Counted from the stretch's first letter, positions 1 through 6,984 are shown. The stretch: 7,806 nt of DNA from Piscirickettsiaceae bacterium (GCA_021767305.1 JAASTL010000026.1:1-7806); one strand, 5' to 3'. Numbers and translations are program-made. Notes: generated by a model not told the origin, from the sequence alone.

Positions 1-179
1 GAATCGATTGATAAATTTTTAAGTTCAATAAGTTCAACAGGTTCAATATAAGTCGCCGTTTTAGATTCAAACAACACTTCAAATTGAATAGCATTTTTGA
101 CTAAAAAACCTGTAACGTCGTCAATAGTTCTTACCTTAAAAGAGTGATTTAAAACTGGGTCAGTTGAACTCAAATTCAT
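1..179 (-). CDS. murE: Probable MurE (UDP-MurNAc-tripeptide synthetase), N-terminal part, runs off the window
   Basis: An open frame starts at ATG 179-177 and stays open to the window edge (59 complete codons plus two bases of a Ser codon). AGGTAG at 190-185, five bases upstream, is a good ribosome binding site, and the start lies one base after the ftsI stop, so the two are probably translationally coupled. The readable end, ELKNLSID followed by Ser, fits the conserved 'LSIDSR' element near the N-terminus of Mur ligases, which precedes the UDP-sugar binding pocket. MurE is a cytoplasmic ligase that adds the third stem-peptide residue (meso-diaminopimelate in most Gram-negatives) to UDP-MurNAc-L-Ala-D-Glu, and murE normally follows ftsI. 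About 57 residues precede this element, against about 25 in E. coli MurE, so the N-terminus is extended. The call rests on position plus this short motif; the ATP-binding and catalytic domains lie outside the window. Confidence 0.7.
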   Translation of the reverse strand, partial: MNLSSTDPVLNHSFKVRTIDDVTGFLVKNAIQFEVLFESKTATYIEPVELIELKNLSID

Positions 180-180
180 A

Positions 181-2106
181 TCAACTACCTGAAAGTTCCA
201 TTTGATCAGGTGCTACGTCTCTAATACGTAAAGCCTCTTGCATCACCTCTTTAAACACGGGCGCAGCCACCGCGCCACCATAATAAACACCACGACTCGG
301 TTCATTGACCGCGGTAATCATAATCATATTTGGATTAGAGATAGGCACTATGCCGGCAAATAGAGACATATAGGTATTTTCTTCATAACCACCCGCTTTA
401 GTTTTATGCACGGTTCCGGTTTTACCCCCTACGCGATAACCTGGAATGGCCGCTTTAGGAGCGGTCCCTCCTTTAGCGACAACGGTTTCCATCATCCTTA
501 ACACCTGTTTCGCGACTTCATCGGAAACAATTCGTTTACCTGTCGATTGTTCATTTAACTTCAATAAGCTTAAAGGCAGCATTTCACCATGATTGGCAAA
601 CAGCAGATAGGCATGTGCCAGCCCGAGTAAATTAGTGTTAAAACCATACCCAAAAGAAGCCGACGCCTGATCTATCTCTTTCCACTCTTGCGACGGTTTT
701 AAATAACCAAAAGCTTCACCTGGTAAGAACAAACCACTCTCTTGACCTATTCCAATATCCGCCCAATAGTCACGCTGCATTTCTGGTGTCATTTGCAGAG
801 CGATTTTTGAAACCCCAACATTACTTGATTTTTTAATCACTTCTAGTGGAGTAATGACACCGTAATTATGAGTATCCGTAATGCGATTACCTTGAATTCT
901 TATAGAACCTGGGTTCGTATCGATTTCGGAATCTAGGTTAATAATGCCTTCGCTAAGCGCCTTAGCCACAATAAATGGTTTCATGGTTGAACCGGGTTCA
1001 ATCAAATCGGTAATCACGCGGTTTTTCAAACCCGCACCTCTGCGCTGAGAAGCATCATTTGGGTTAAAGCTAGGCAAACTCACCATGGCTAAAATTTCAC
1101 CCGTTTTAGCATCCACTACTATTGAGCTCGCCGACTTTGCCTGATGCTCAATCATCACTTTTTTCAAAGCACGGTAGGTGAAATATTGCAGATTTTGATC
1201 AATACTCAAAACAATTGGATTACCTGGCTTGGCGGCTTTAACATCCTTAACAAAGTCAACTACATGACCTGCACGATCTTTAACCACCTGCTTTTTACCC
1301 GCTTCACCTTTTAACCAATCGTTGTAGGCAAGCTCAACACCTTCTATGCCGCGATCATCAATATTGGTAAAGCCGATAATATTGGCAATACTTTCACCGG
1401 CTGGATAGTACCGTCGGTATTCGCCTTGTGTATAAACCCCGGTTAAACGCAAAGACTCTATTTGCTTGGCAATTTCAGGCACTAATCCACGTTTTAAATA
1501 TAAAAAACGGCGTTTTGGTTTTTTATAAATTTTGGAAGCTATCTCACTTCTTGGTTTCTCCAAGAATTCAGCTAGTCGATCCGGTGTGTAGCGATAACGA
1601 TTGATAACATTGATATCCACCCAAATCGAAGGTAGAAATTTTTCCACCTTAATCTCTTTGCCAGCATTGAGATAATTCAACTCAATGCGTTTGACATAAA
1701 TGCCAGGTAAATCCAGTTCTGCAATTTTATCGACTAAATCGTTATCATTAATCTGGCGAATAAAGCTTAATTTCTTATGCCGGTTTTGTTGTGCAATGGT
1801 ATTGAGCTGACTATCAGTTAGATTTAAGAACTCTAAAAACTTTAAATAATTTACTTCATGTTTAATGATGACTTTTGGATCAACCCATACCGAGGCCATA
1901 GGGGTACTTAAAGCCAACAAACTCCCATTTCGATCATAAATCTCACCGCGCGGAGCGGGAATTGAGATTGTTCTAATCTGTCTTTTGTCAGCTTGTTCCT
2001 GCAAAAAATCAGTACTTAAGACCTGTACATGAAACGCTCTAACAGCCAGCCCAATAAAACCAATAAGAATAAGGCTAAAGACTATCCAATCTCGCCTAAT
2101 TTTCAT
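181..2106 (-). CDS. ftsI: FtsI (PBP3), septal peptidoglycan transpeptidase, with a duplicated N-terminal segment
   Basis: FtsI is the division-specific class B penicillin-binding protein. It is an inner-membrane protein whose periplasmic transpeptidase cross-links septal peptidoglycan together with FtsW and FtsQLB. A short basic N-terminus is followed by one membrane helix (about residues 7-25) and the class B motif PAPRGEIYDRNG (50-61). All catalytic motifs are present: S373-T-M-K376 (nucleophile), S427-S-N429 and K562-T-G-T565. The protein has 641 residues, about 60 more than most gammaproteobacterial FtsI. The excess lies in the non-catalytic region, where residues 72-159 and 160-247 align without gaps (S-V/I-W-V-D; E-F-L; L-x-L-x-G-I/V-Y; A-G-K/E). 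The start ATG 2106-2104 overlaps the end of ftsL by 11 bases and has AGAGG at 2117-2113, six bases upstream. The catalytic domain looks intact and functional. Confidence 0.97.
   Translation of the reverse strand: MKIRRDWIVFSLILIGFIGLAVRAFHVQVLSTDFLQEQADKRQIRTISIPAPRGEIYDRNGSLLALSTPMASVWVDPKVIIKHEVNYLKFLEFLNLTDSQLNTIAQQNRHKKLSFIRQINDNDLVDKIAELDLPGIYVKRIELNYLNAGKEIKVEKFLPSIWVDINVINRYRYTPDRLAEFLEKPRSEIASKIYKKPKRRFLYLKRGLVPEIAKQIESLRLTGVYTQGEYRRYYPAGESIANIIGFTNIDDRGIEGVELAYNDWLKGEAGKKQVVKDRAGHVVDFVKDVKAAKPGNPIVLSIDQNLQYFTYRALKKVMIEHQAKSASSIVVDAKTGEILAMVSLPSFNPNDASQRRGAGLKNRVITDLIEPGSTMKPFIVAKALSEGIINLDSEIDTNPGSIRIQGNRITDTHNYGVITPLEVIKKSSNVGVSKIALQMTPEMQRDYWADIGIGQESGLFLPGEAFGYLKPSQEWKEIDQASASFGYGFNTNLLGLAHAYLLFANHGEMLPLSLLKLNEQSTGKRIVSDEVAKQVLRMMETVVAKGGTAPKAAIPGYRVGGKTGTVHKTKAGGYEENTYMSLFAGIVPISNPNMIMITAVNEPSRGVYYGGAVAAPVFKEVMQEALRIRDVAPDQMELSGS
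1366..1893 (-). repeat. Internal tandem duplication in ftsI (two 264-bp units, protein-level)
   Basis: Copy 1 encodes residues 72-159 (1893-1630) and copy 2 encodes residues 160-247 (1629-1366). Aligned at a constant offset of 88 residues, both copies show SVWVD/SIWVD, EFL/EFL, LSFIR/FLYLK, LPGIY/LTGVY and NAGK/PAGE. E. coli FtsI, as I recall it, has a single such unit (IWADPK ... GRFIYLAR ... LPGI ... RRYYPSGE). Copy 2 keeps the canonical RRYYPAGE and the following IGFTN, so copy 1 is probably the extra unit. The copies are diverged, so the duplication is old. Confidence 0.75.
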
Positions 2107-2527
2107 TATCCGCCTCTAGCGTCTTGCTGGTTATCGCATTCGATGAATCATTCTCTAGTTCACTAGATAAGTTTTGAGATATGTCTGTTTCCACTGAGTC
2201 TGTATTAACTTCATTTGCAGAGAGATAGACATACTCATAACGTGATTTATCCAATGTCATATTCAGCTGTTCTTTAGCAATCTTTTCAACCATAGCGGGT
2301 GAGGTTAGATGTTCCTGCTCAAGCTTTAGACGTCCCCAATCCTCTTTGGCAACTAGGGTTTGTTGCATGGTTTGGTAATAACGTGATTCAAGATGGCGAA
2401 TTTCGTGCTGAACTTGCACTATAAGCAATAAGGAGACAATCGTGAGGAGCGCTAAAATAAACAAAAAAAGCCCACTACGCTTAAAATCTTTTAAGCGTAC
2501 GGGCTCTGGGAATCGTTGATTTGACAT
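2096..2527 (-). CDS. ftsL: FtsL, divisome bitopic membrane protein
   Basis: FtsL forms the FtsQLB complex that activates FtsW-FtsI at the septum. The 143-residue protein has a basic cytoplasmic N-terminus, one membrane helix (about 19-38, LFLFILALLTIVSLLLIVQV) and a periplasmic coiled coil with the family pattern EDW-x-RL-x-LE-x-x-x-L-x-x-P-x-x-V-E-x-I-A (62-84), followed by LNM. E. coli FtsL has 121 residues. The extra length is an acidic, Ser/Asn-rich C-terminal tail after about residue 104. The gene follows ftsZ after 67 bases and overlaps ftsI by 11 bases. No clear Shine-Dalgarno precedes the ATG (2527-2525); a 15-bp palindrome occupies that position instead. Small size, topology, motif and position directly before ftsI make the call firm. 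Confidence 0.92.
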   Translation of the reverse strand: MSNQRFPEPVRLKDFKRSGLFLFILALLTIVSLLLIVQVQHEIRHLESRYYQTMQQTLVAKEDWGRLKLEQEHLTSPAMVEKIAKEQLNMTLDKSRYEYVYLSANEVNTDSVETDISQNLSSELENDSSNAITSKTLEADNEN

Positions 2528-2528
2528 C

Positions 2529-2543
2529 TTGTCGACTCGACAA
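2529..2543. promoter_or_regulatory. 15-bp perfect palindrome just upstream of ftsL
   Basis: TTGTCGAGTCGACAA on the coding strand consists of two 7-base arms around one central base, and it ends one base before the ftsL start codon. It occupies the place where a ribosome binding site would be expected. In RNA it could fold as a 6-bp stem with a 3-base loop and limit ftsL translation; in DNA it could bind a dimeric regulator. It is not followed by a T run, so it is not an intrinsic terminator for ftsZ. No known regulator is recognised. Confidence 0.4.
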
Positions 2544-2594
2544 TTTTAATCAGTAGGCATCACCACTCTTGGACTGTGAATGGTGAAAAACTGA

Positions 2595-3839
2595 CTAGTC
2601 TGCCTGACGGCGCAAGAATGCCGGGATATCAAGATAGTTTGAACTATCCATACCACCTTTAGCTGCACCGTTAACCACCATTTGCGGGCGCACCACTTCA
2701 GGTTCATTTACAGGCAATTCAGCTTGCCTAGGTTGATTATGCTGGCTATTTACCGCCTGTGCAACAGGCTCTGCTTCCGCTTCAGCTTGTTGTGCAGCTG
2801 GCGCTACTTTCTGTTCTTGCTGTTCAGCTTGAGCTTTGTTCGCTTGAACTGCGCGTAGGTTCGGTGTTGCTACCTCTTTACCGGTTGCATCAAGACCCGT
2901 TGCAACCACAGTTACGCGAATTTCATCAGTCATGCTTTCATCAACAGAGGTACCAATGATTACACGTGCATCGGCTGCGGCAACTTGATCAATAACATCA
3001 CCCACTTCGTTGAACTCACCCAAAGTGAAGTCTAAACCACTGGTGATATTAACCAAAAGACCACGAGCACCAGAAACTGAGATATCTGCTAGCAATGGAT
3101 TAGCAATTGCTTTTTCAGCCGCCTTTATAGCACGATCATCACCGGTTGCGTGACCTACACCCATCATAGCCATGCCACGCTCACCCATAACGGTACGTAA
3201 ATCTTCAAAATCCACGTTGATCATACCAGGACGAGTAACGAGTTCTGAGATACCCTGAACCGCACCATGAAGTACTTCGTTTGCGTAATCAAACGCTTTA
3301 GCTAAAACAAAATCACGACCTAAAACTTTCAAAAGTTTATCGTTAGGCACGGTAATCAAAGAATCAACGTGCTCAGATAACTCTTCAATCCCAGCATCGG
3401 CAATATGATTACGACGTTCAAAGTTGAATGGCTTACTCACCACACCAACCGTCAAAATGCCCATTTCACGTGCCGCTTGAGCAACCACAGGAGCAGAGCC
3501 TGTTCCAGTTCCACCGCCCATACCGGCAGTAATAAATACCATATCAGCATCACGCAGCTGTTCTTTTACAGATTCAATATCGTCTTTAGCCGCTTGTTTA
3601 CCACGCTCAGGATCAGCACCCGCACCCAATCCATTAGAACCAAGTTGAATGCACACATCGACTGATGCGTTTTCCAATGCCTGCGCATCGGTGTTGGCGC
3701 ACATAAAATCTACGCCTTGTACGTTAGAACGTACCATATAATCCACAGCGTTTCCGCCGCCGCCACCTAGACCAATAACTTTGATCACAGGCATACCAGG
3801 TGTCCGTACTGGTGTGACTTCTTTTCCTACGAAATTCAT
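2595..3839 (-). CDS. ftsZ: FtsZ, tubulin-like GTPase forming the division ring
   Basis: FtsZ polymerises with GTP at midcell to form the Z-ring that scaffolds the divisome. This 414-residue protein has the whole core: T1 loop [10 protein letters not shown] (23-32), tubulin signature GGGTGTG (108-114), and T7 catalytic loop N208-V-D210-F-E-D213. An Ala/Gln/Glu-rich disordered linker (about 330-398) leads to the C-terminal peptide [11 protein letters not shown] (402-412), which binds FtsA, ZipA and similar partners. A strong AAGGGG lies eight bases before the start. The position is unusual: it lies between rsmH and ftsL rather than after ftsA. The stretch after KPFNFE ([11 protein letters not shown], 141-151) differs from the usual EGKKRM...AEQGI type and appears about two residues shorter. 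It may be the only FtsZ, relocated, or a second paralog; this window cannot decide. Confidence 0.95.
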   Translation of the reverse strand: MNFVGKEVTPVRTPGMPVIKVIGLGGGGGNAVDYMVRSNVQGVDFMCANTDAQALENASVDVCIQLGSNGLGAGADPERGKQAAKDDIESVKEQLRDADMVFITAGMGGGTGTGSAPVVAQAAREMGILTVGVVSKPFNFERRNHIADAGIEELSEHVDSLITVPNDKLLKVLGRDFVLAKAFDYANEVLHGAVQGISELVTRPGMINVDFEDLRTVMGERGMAMMGVGHATGDDRAIKAAEKAIANPLLADISVSGARGLLVNITSGLDFTLGEFNEVGDVIDQVAAADARVIIGTSVDESMTDEIRVTVVATGLDATGKEVATPNLRAVQANKAQAEQQEQKVAPAAQQAEAEAEPVAQAVNSQHNQPRQAELPVNEPEVVRPQMVVNGAAKGGMDSSNYLDIPAFLRRQAD

Positions 3840-3847
3840 GATTCGAT

Positions 3848-3853
3848 CCCCTT
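3848..3853 (-). promoter_or_regulatory. Ribosome binding site of ftsZ
   Basis: AAGGGG on the coding strand lies eight bases before the ATG at 3839-3837. It is the clearest Shine-Dalgarno in the dcw block, consistent with the high translation FtsZ needs, and it fixes the ftsZ start. The 71-base gap between rsmH and ftsZ shows no convincing promoter or terminator. Confidence 0.7.
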
Positions 3854-3910
3854 AATCTTCATGATAAACAAGCAACAATAATGTATTAATGTGATGAACT
3901 TACGTCCATC

Positions 3911-4841
<931 letters not shown>

Positions 4842-4842
<1 letters not shown>

Positions 4843-5300
4843 TACAGACTCAAACTCGCAACCGCTTCAGAGACTTCATTCGACATTGCGGTCTCAAGCA
4901 TATCTGGTCGATTTGCATCCCATGCTTCTTGCGACCAAAGCTCAAACTTATTACCCTGCCCCAATAAGATGGCAGGCTTTTCAATATTGGCGTGTTCACG
5001 CAACAATCCAGGGAGTAAAATACGTCCTTGAGAGTCAATTTCCATCTCAGTAGCGTGTCCAAGCAATAAACGCTGATACAAACGCGCTTGTGGATCGACA
5101 TTAGGTAATGACATTAATTTTCGTTCGATGATTTCCCACTCGTCCAACGTATAAATCAAAAGGCATGGACTATGTAAATCGATAGTAGCAACAAGTTGGT
5201 TATCGCTTGCTTCGGCAATAGAGTCACGATACTTCTTAGGGATCGCCATGCGCCCCTTAGCATCTAGATTGACCGAATTGATTCCTCTGAAAAAAAGCAT
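4842..5300 (-). CDS. mraZ: MraZ, SpoVT-AbrB transcriptional regulator of the dcw cluster
   Basis: MraZ is a DNA-binding protein that forms ring-shaped oligomers and, in E. coli, represses its own dcw promoter. The 152-residue protein has two SpoVT-AbrB half-domains, each with the family D-x-x-x-R signature: D13-AKG-R17 in NLDAKGRMAIP and D89-SQG-R93 in EIDSQGRILLP. The length matches the family. The start ATG 5300-5298 is followed by the typical MLFFRGINSVNLD opening. It is the first gene of the cluster; its TAA shares bases with the rsmH ATG, which implies translational coupling. Box repeats typical of MraZ operators lie immediately upstream, so autoregulation is very likely. Confidence 0.96.
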
Positions 5301-5306
5301 TTATTA

Positions 5307-5361
5307 CCACTTTTCACCACTTTACCCCACTTGGTGCCACTATAAGTAGTTTTATACCCAC
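5307..5361 (-). promoter_or_regulatory. MraZ operator: GTGG boxes at 10-bp intervals
   Basis: On the coding strand GTGG recurs at 5340, 5330, 5320 and 5310 (first bases), exactly one helical turn apart. A fifth copy, GTGGG, starts at 5361 inside the promoter spacer, 21 bp from the next. E. coli MraZ is known to bind direct TGGGN repeats separated by five bases, which is the same 10-bp register. The first box overlaps the -10 element, and the last ends six bases before the mraZ ATG, where it occupies the ribosome-binding position. Bound MraZ should therefore block RNA polymerase directly. Confidence 0.85.
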
Positions 5362-5367
5362 TGTCAA
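5339..5367 (-). promoter_or_regulatory. Sigma70 promoter Pmra of the dcw block
   Basis: The coding strand has TTGACA (5367-5362), a 17-base spacer and TATAGT (5344-5339). This is a perfect -35, a one-mismatch -10 and optimal spacing. The predicted transcript start is near 5332, giving a leader of about 32 bases that contains the downstream MraZ boxes. It is the only strong promoter seen upstream of the dcw genes in this window. Confidence 0.85.
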
Positions 5368-5644
5368 CAGGCTTGCTCGGCATTTTTCATTGACTGACAA
5401 CAACTTAGCGACGTTTACACCAACATTTGATTAAAAATTACATTTTCACAATATCTATATTTTTCAATAAGTTAAGAAGCAATTAAAAACTATAGGTTTA
5501 ACTAGCAAAAACAACATTTTGTATTAATTTACAAATAACATGGCTTGTCTAAACCAAACTCAACTGCACAACATATGGTTTAAATCAAAAAACCGAAACA
5601 CCATATATTGATTCAAAACTCACTAATATTGGCATCTAAAAACA

Positions 5645-5694
5645 AAGTGGGGAATTTTTTGTTTTTTTTAAAAAAAAGTGTGAAGAAGTGGGGA
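5645..5694 (+). repeat. AAGTGGGGA direct repeats, possible distal MraZ boxes
   Basis: AAGTGGGGA occurs at 5645-5653 and 5686-5694, 41 bp apart (about four helical turns), each followed by a T-rich run. A related GTGTG starts at 5678, exactly 10 bp before the second GTGGG. The same AAGTGGGG is part of the proximal operator in the opposite orientation (5332-5325). The repeats flank the T8A8 tract. A role as an auxiliary MraZ operator is inference. Confidence 0.4.
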
Positions 5695-5796
5695 TTTTTC
5701 AAAATTCTGCAAACGATGTTTGCTTGAGTGTCACAAAGAGTTGTTATTTTGAGAAGACTTGAGCAGAGATTTTCTGAACAAATGTTAGACGATGCT

Positions 5797-5817
5797 TTTA
5801 GCCTAAAACTGGCTAAA
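5797..5817. terminator. Weak inverted repeat, possible terminator for the accessory genes
   Basis: TTTAGCC and GGCTAAA form a 7-bp stem around a 7-base loop. The stem has only three G-C pairs, and only three T follow on the plus strand and none on the minus strand. It lies downstream of the minus-strand accessory genes and could slow transcription towards mraZ, but it is below the usual standard for an intrinsic terminator. Confidence 0.25.
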
Positions 5818-5846
5818 TTTAGATGTCTTAAAGATTAAGAATAGTT

Positions 5847-5975
5847 TCAAATGAAGTGTGGATGCCAACTTTTTTGTTTAAAGTCGCAATTGAGTATTGT
5901 GTCTCCCGAATTCCGAGCATAACTGGCTTCTGCAAGCTGCATTAATTGAAATAAATCTTTTGTTTTTAATTCCAT
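5847..5975 (-). pseudogene. 5' remnant of a second lipase-like gene, cut by a repeat
   Basis: From ATG 5975-5973 the frame reads MELKTKDLFQLMQLAEASYA and then passes into the repeat at 5916-5891, which encodes RNSGDTIL, and stops after 42 codons. The opening, with a Leu-rich helix followed by A-S-Y-A, resembles the start of class 3 lipase-like effector proteins. It also matches QASYA in the 98-residue ORF at 6984-6688. The ATG lies just inside the end of the membrane-protein gene, as expected for the next gene of a compact operon. Homology is lost at the repeat boundary, so the rest of the gene appears to have been deleted or displaced. The identification rests on about 20 residues and is tentative. 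Confidence 0.45.
5891..5916. repeat. Diverged copy of the GTGTCCCCCGAATTC repeat
   Basis: TTGTGTCTCCCGAATTCC (5897-5914), preceded by TGAGTA, matches the right-edge repeat at 7765-7782 with two mismatches and also shares its TGAGTA lead-in. It lies in the same orientation as the right-edge copies, so the pair brackets the accessory genes as direct repeats about 1.85 kb apart. The lipase-like remnant loses its resemblance at this copy. Confidence 0.75.
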
Positions 5976-6688
5976 TGCTTAATCCCTTCAATTTTTTTGG
6001 TAAAGTTAATATATTTTTTAAAATCAATTTCGCATCGGCAATCCAAAATATTAAAGTCGATTACATCCGCCAACCAAATATCATTTAAATAATCTATTCT
6101 TGTAGCCAAGACTTGGTTTACTTCCACATCTGCAATGTAATAGGAACTTTTAACTATCCCAAACCAATATCGTTGTATTGGCATAGAAACACTTACGACA
6201 CTTTTAGTTAAGTAATGAGTACTAGAACCATCTGGCTTGCTAACAGAAATTCCTTCTACATTTTTAGTTTTCTGTATTAAATCTTCATTGTAATTAACAT
6301 GCCATCGTTCACCGTTTGGCAATTTAAAATCAACGTTGCCACTTATCTGCTTTCCGCCTTTTACTTTAGACTCATTAACCCTAGTCTTATAGTCCCATGG
6401 CAAATCCTCATATTTAAAAGGTTGCATAGCTTCAGGATGTTCTTTTATCCATCGCTCTGCATCAACATAAAGAGTGACTCCTGCGTCTTTATTGCAATAA
6501 TACTTAAATAAAACATAGGAGGGTATCGCATCCCAAAGCACTAAGTTATACATAAACAAACCTGCAAAAATACCCCATAACCAACCACGACGATTTAAAC
6601 GACGTGCAACGACTACAGAGATTCGGATTACAACGAGGCTTATCAATAAATATGCAAATATAAAAAATAAAACCGCAATACCAAACAT
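5966..6688 (-). CDS. Two-helix membrane protein of unknown function (possible effector partner)
   Basis: The 240-residue protein has two N-terminal membrane segments (about 3-27 and 36-60) separated by a short basic loop (ARRLNRRG), and a C-terminal soluble domain of about 175 residues. The hinge WDAIPSYVLFKYYC (52-65) resembles membrane proteins I recall from lipase-like or polymorphic effector loci in Acinetobacter-type and related genomes. Later aromatic-rich segments (RYWFGIVKSSYYIADVEV, 173-190) and a CRC motif (217-219) are visible, but no enzyme motif. Its ATG shares TAATG with the stop of the preceding lipase-like ORF, so it is translationally coupled to it. This coupling, with a second lipase-like start directly downstream, suggests an immunity or secretion-partner role. 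That is inference; the family is not firmly identified. Confidence 0.7.
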   Translation of the reverse strand: MFGIAVLFFIFAYLLISLVVIRISVVVARRLNRRGWLWGIFAGLFMYNLVLWDAIPSYVLFKYYCNKDAGVTLYVDAERWIKEHPEAMQPFKYEDLPWDYKTRVNESKVKGGKQISGNVDFKLPNGERWHVNYNEDLIQKTKNVEGISVSKPDGSSTHYLTKSVVSVSMPIQRYWFGIVKSSYYIADVEVNQVLATRIDYLNDIWLADVIDFNILDCRCEIDFKKYINFTKKIEGIKQWN

Positions 6689-6984
6689 TATGCCACCCTA
6701 GCTAACCGTGATTGAGAGGCCGAAAAAGCAATTTTTAATTCGCCATTTTGCGCTTTAAAAACGGTGACATCAAACCCTGTATTTTGATCTTCAAATTGAG
6801 TAACAATTTGGGGGAAAAGTTTGGCAAATTCTTCTGCTTGTTTTTCATTGAAATCTGCGCCATCATTTCCATCCACCAAATCAACCTTAATCTTCCCTGC
6901 ATCTGTTGTTTTATCTAGGATTGCATAGGATGCTTGACTCAATATATCAATGGGGTCAGACTCGATTGATTTATGCTTTTTCAT
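6688..6984 (-). CDS. Small lipase-like N-terminal ORF, probably a shortened effector gene
   Basis: The chosen start is ATG 6984-6982, with AGAGG at 6996-6992 seven bases upstream; a GTG at 7014 would add ten residues but lacks such a site. The 98-residue product has ILSQASYA (14-21) and the segment NEKQAEEFAKLFPQIVTQF...NTGFDVTVF...GELKIAF (46-87). This resembles the N-terminal part of class 3 lipase-like proteins, in which the next residues would be an RGTE-type motif and then the catalytic domain. Instead it ends SASQSRLARVA and stops, so the catalytic core is absent; an internal deletion or truncation is likely. Codons 5-13 (K-SIESDPI-D) come entirely from the 27-bp RAYT-associated repeat, so the present start is a hybrid. 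It has no signal peptide or membrane segment. Any residual function is unknown. Confidence 0.6.
   Translation of the reverse strand: MKKHKSIESDPIDILSQASYAILDKTTDAGKIKVDLVDGNDGADFNEKQAEEFAKLFPQIVTQFEDQNTGFDVTVFKAQNGELKIAFSASQSRLARVA
6946..6972. repeat. Left 27-bp inverted repeat of the RAYT unit
   Basis: These 27 bases are the exact reverse complement of 7697-7723. Bases 6946-6970 are also nearly self-complementary: ATCAAT/ATTGAT outer arms and GGGTC/GACTC inner arms around a central A, with one G-G mismatch and one G-T wobble. Each end could therefore fold as a REP-like hairpin. The repeat touches the RAYT stop codon and reads in frame as nine codons of the next ORF. Confidence 0.9.

Larger units (their letters stand above)
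5341..5846. other. AT-rich gene-free stretch upstream of mraZ
   Basis: I see no credible gene here on either strand. Beyond the mraZ promoter it holds a perfect T8A8 tract (5662-5677), two AAGTGGGGA direct repeats around it, and one weak hairpin (5797-5817). The tract is likely to be intrinsically bent or easily melted DNA. Short open frames such as one of 18 codons from 5782 on the plus strand have no supporting signals. Confidence 0.6.

Noticed and set aside
2560..2586. Terminator between ftsZ and ftsL
   Set aside because: TCACCA/TGGTGA gives only a 6-bp stem with a long loop, and the T run lies on the wrong side for the minus strand.
2759..2959. Open frame on the plus strand inside ftsZ
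   Set aside because: Antisense shadow of the ftsZ linker region, where repeated Gln/Ala codons keep the other strand open; no start signals and no recognisable protein.
3405..3665. 86-codon plus-strand open frame inside ftsZ
   Set aside because: Lies fully antisense to the conserved FtsZ GTPase core; composition is low-complexity and no ribosome binding site is seen.
3840..3910. Separate ftsZ promoter in the rsmH-ftsZ gap
   Set aside because: Only weak AT-rich hexamers with poor spacing are present; nothing comparable to the mraZ promoter.
5400..5850. Replication origin or DnaA-box cluster in the AT-rich stretch
   Set aside because: No TTATNCACA-type boxes were found by eye, and the setting is an ordinary dcw leader.
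5897..6088. 63-codon plus-strand open frame over the left repeat and the end of the membrane-protein gene
   Set aside because: Overlaps the repeat and runs antisense to a supported gene; its hydrophobic look is the reverse of AT-rich codons.
6299..6511. 70-codon plus-strand open frame inside the membrane-protein gene
   Set aside because: Antisense shadow without ribosome binding site or homology that I recognise.
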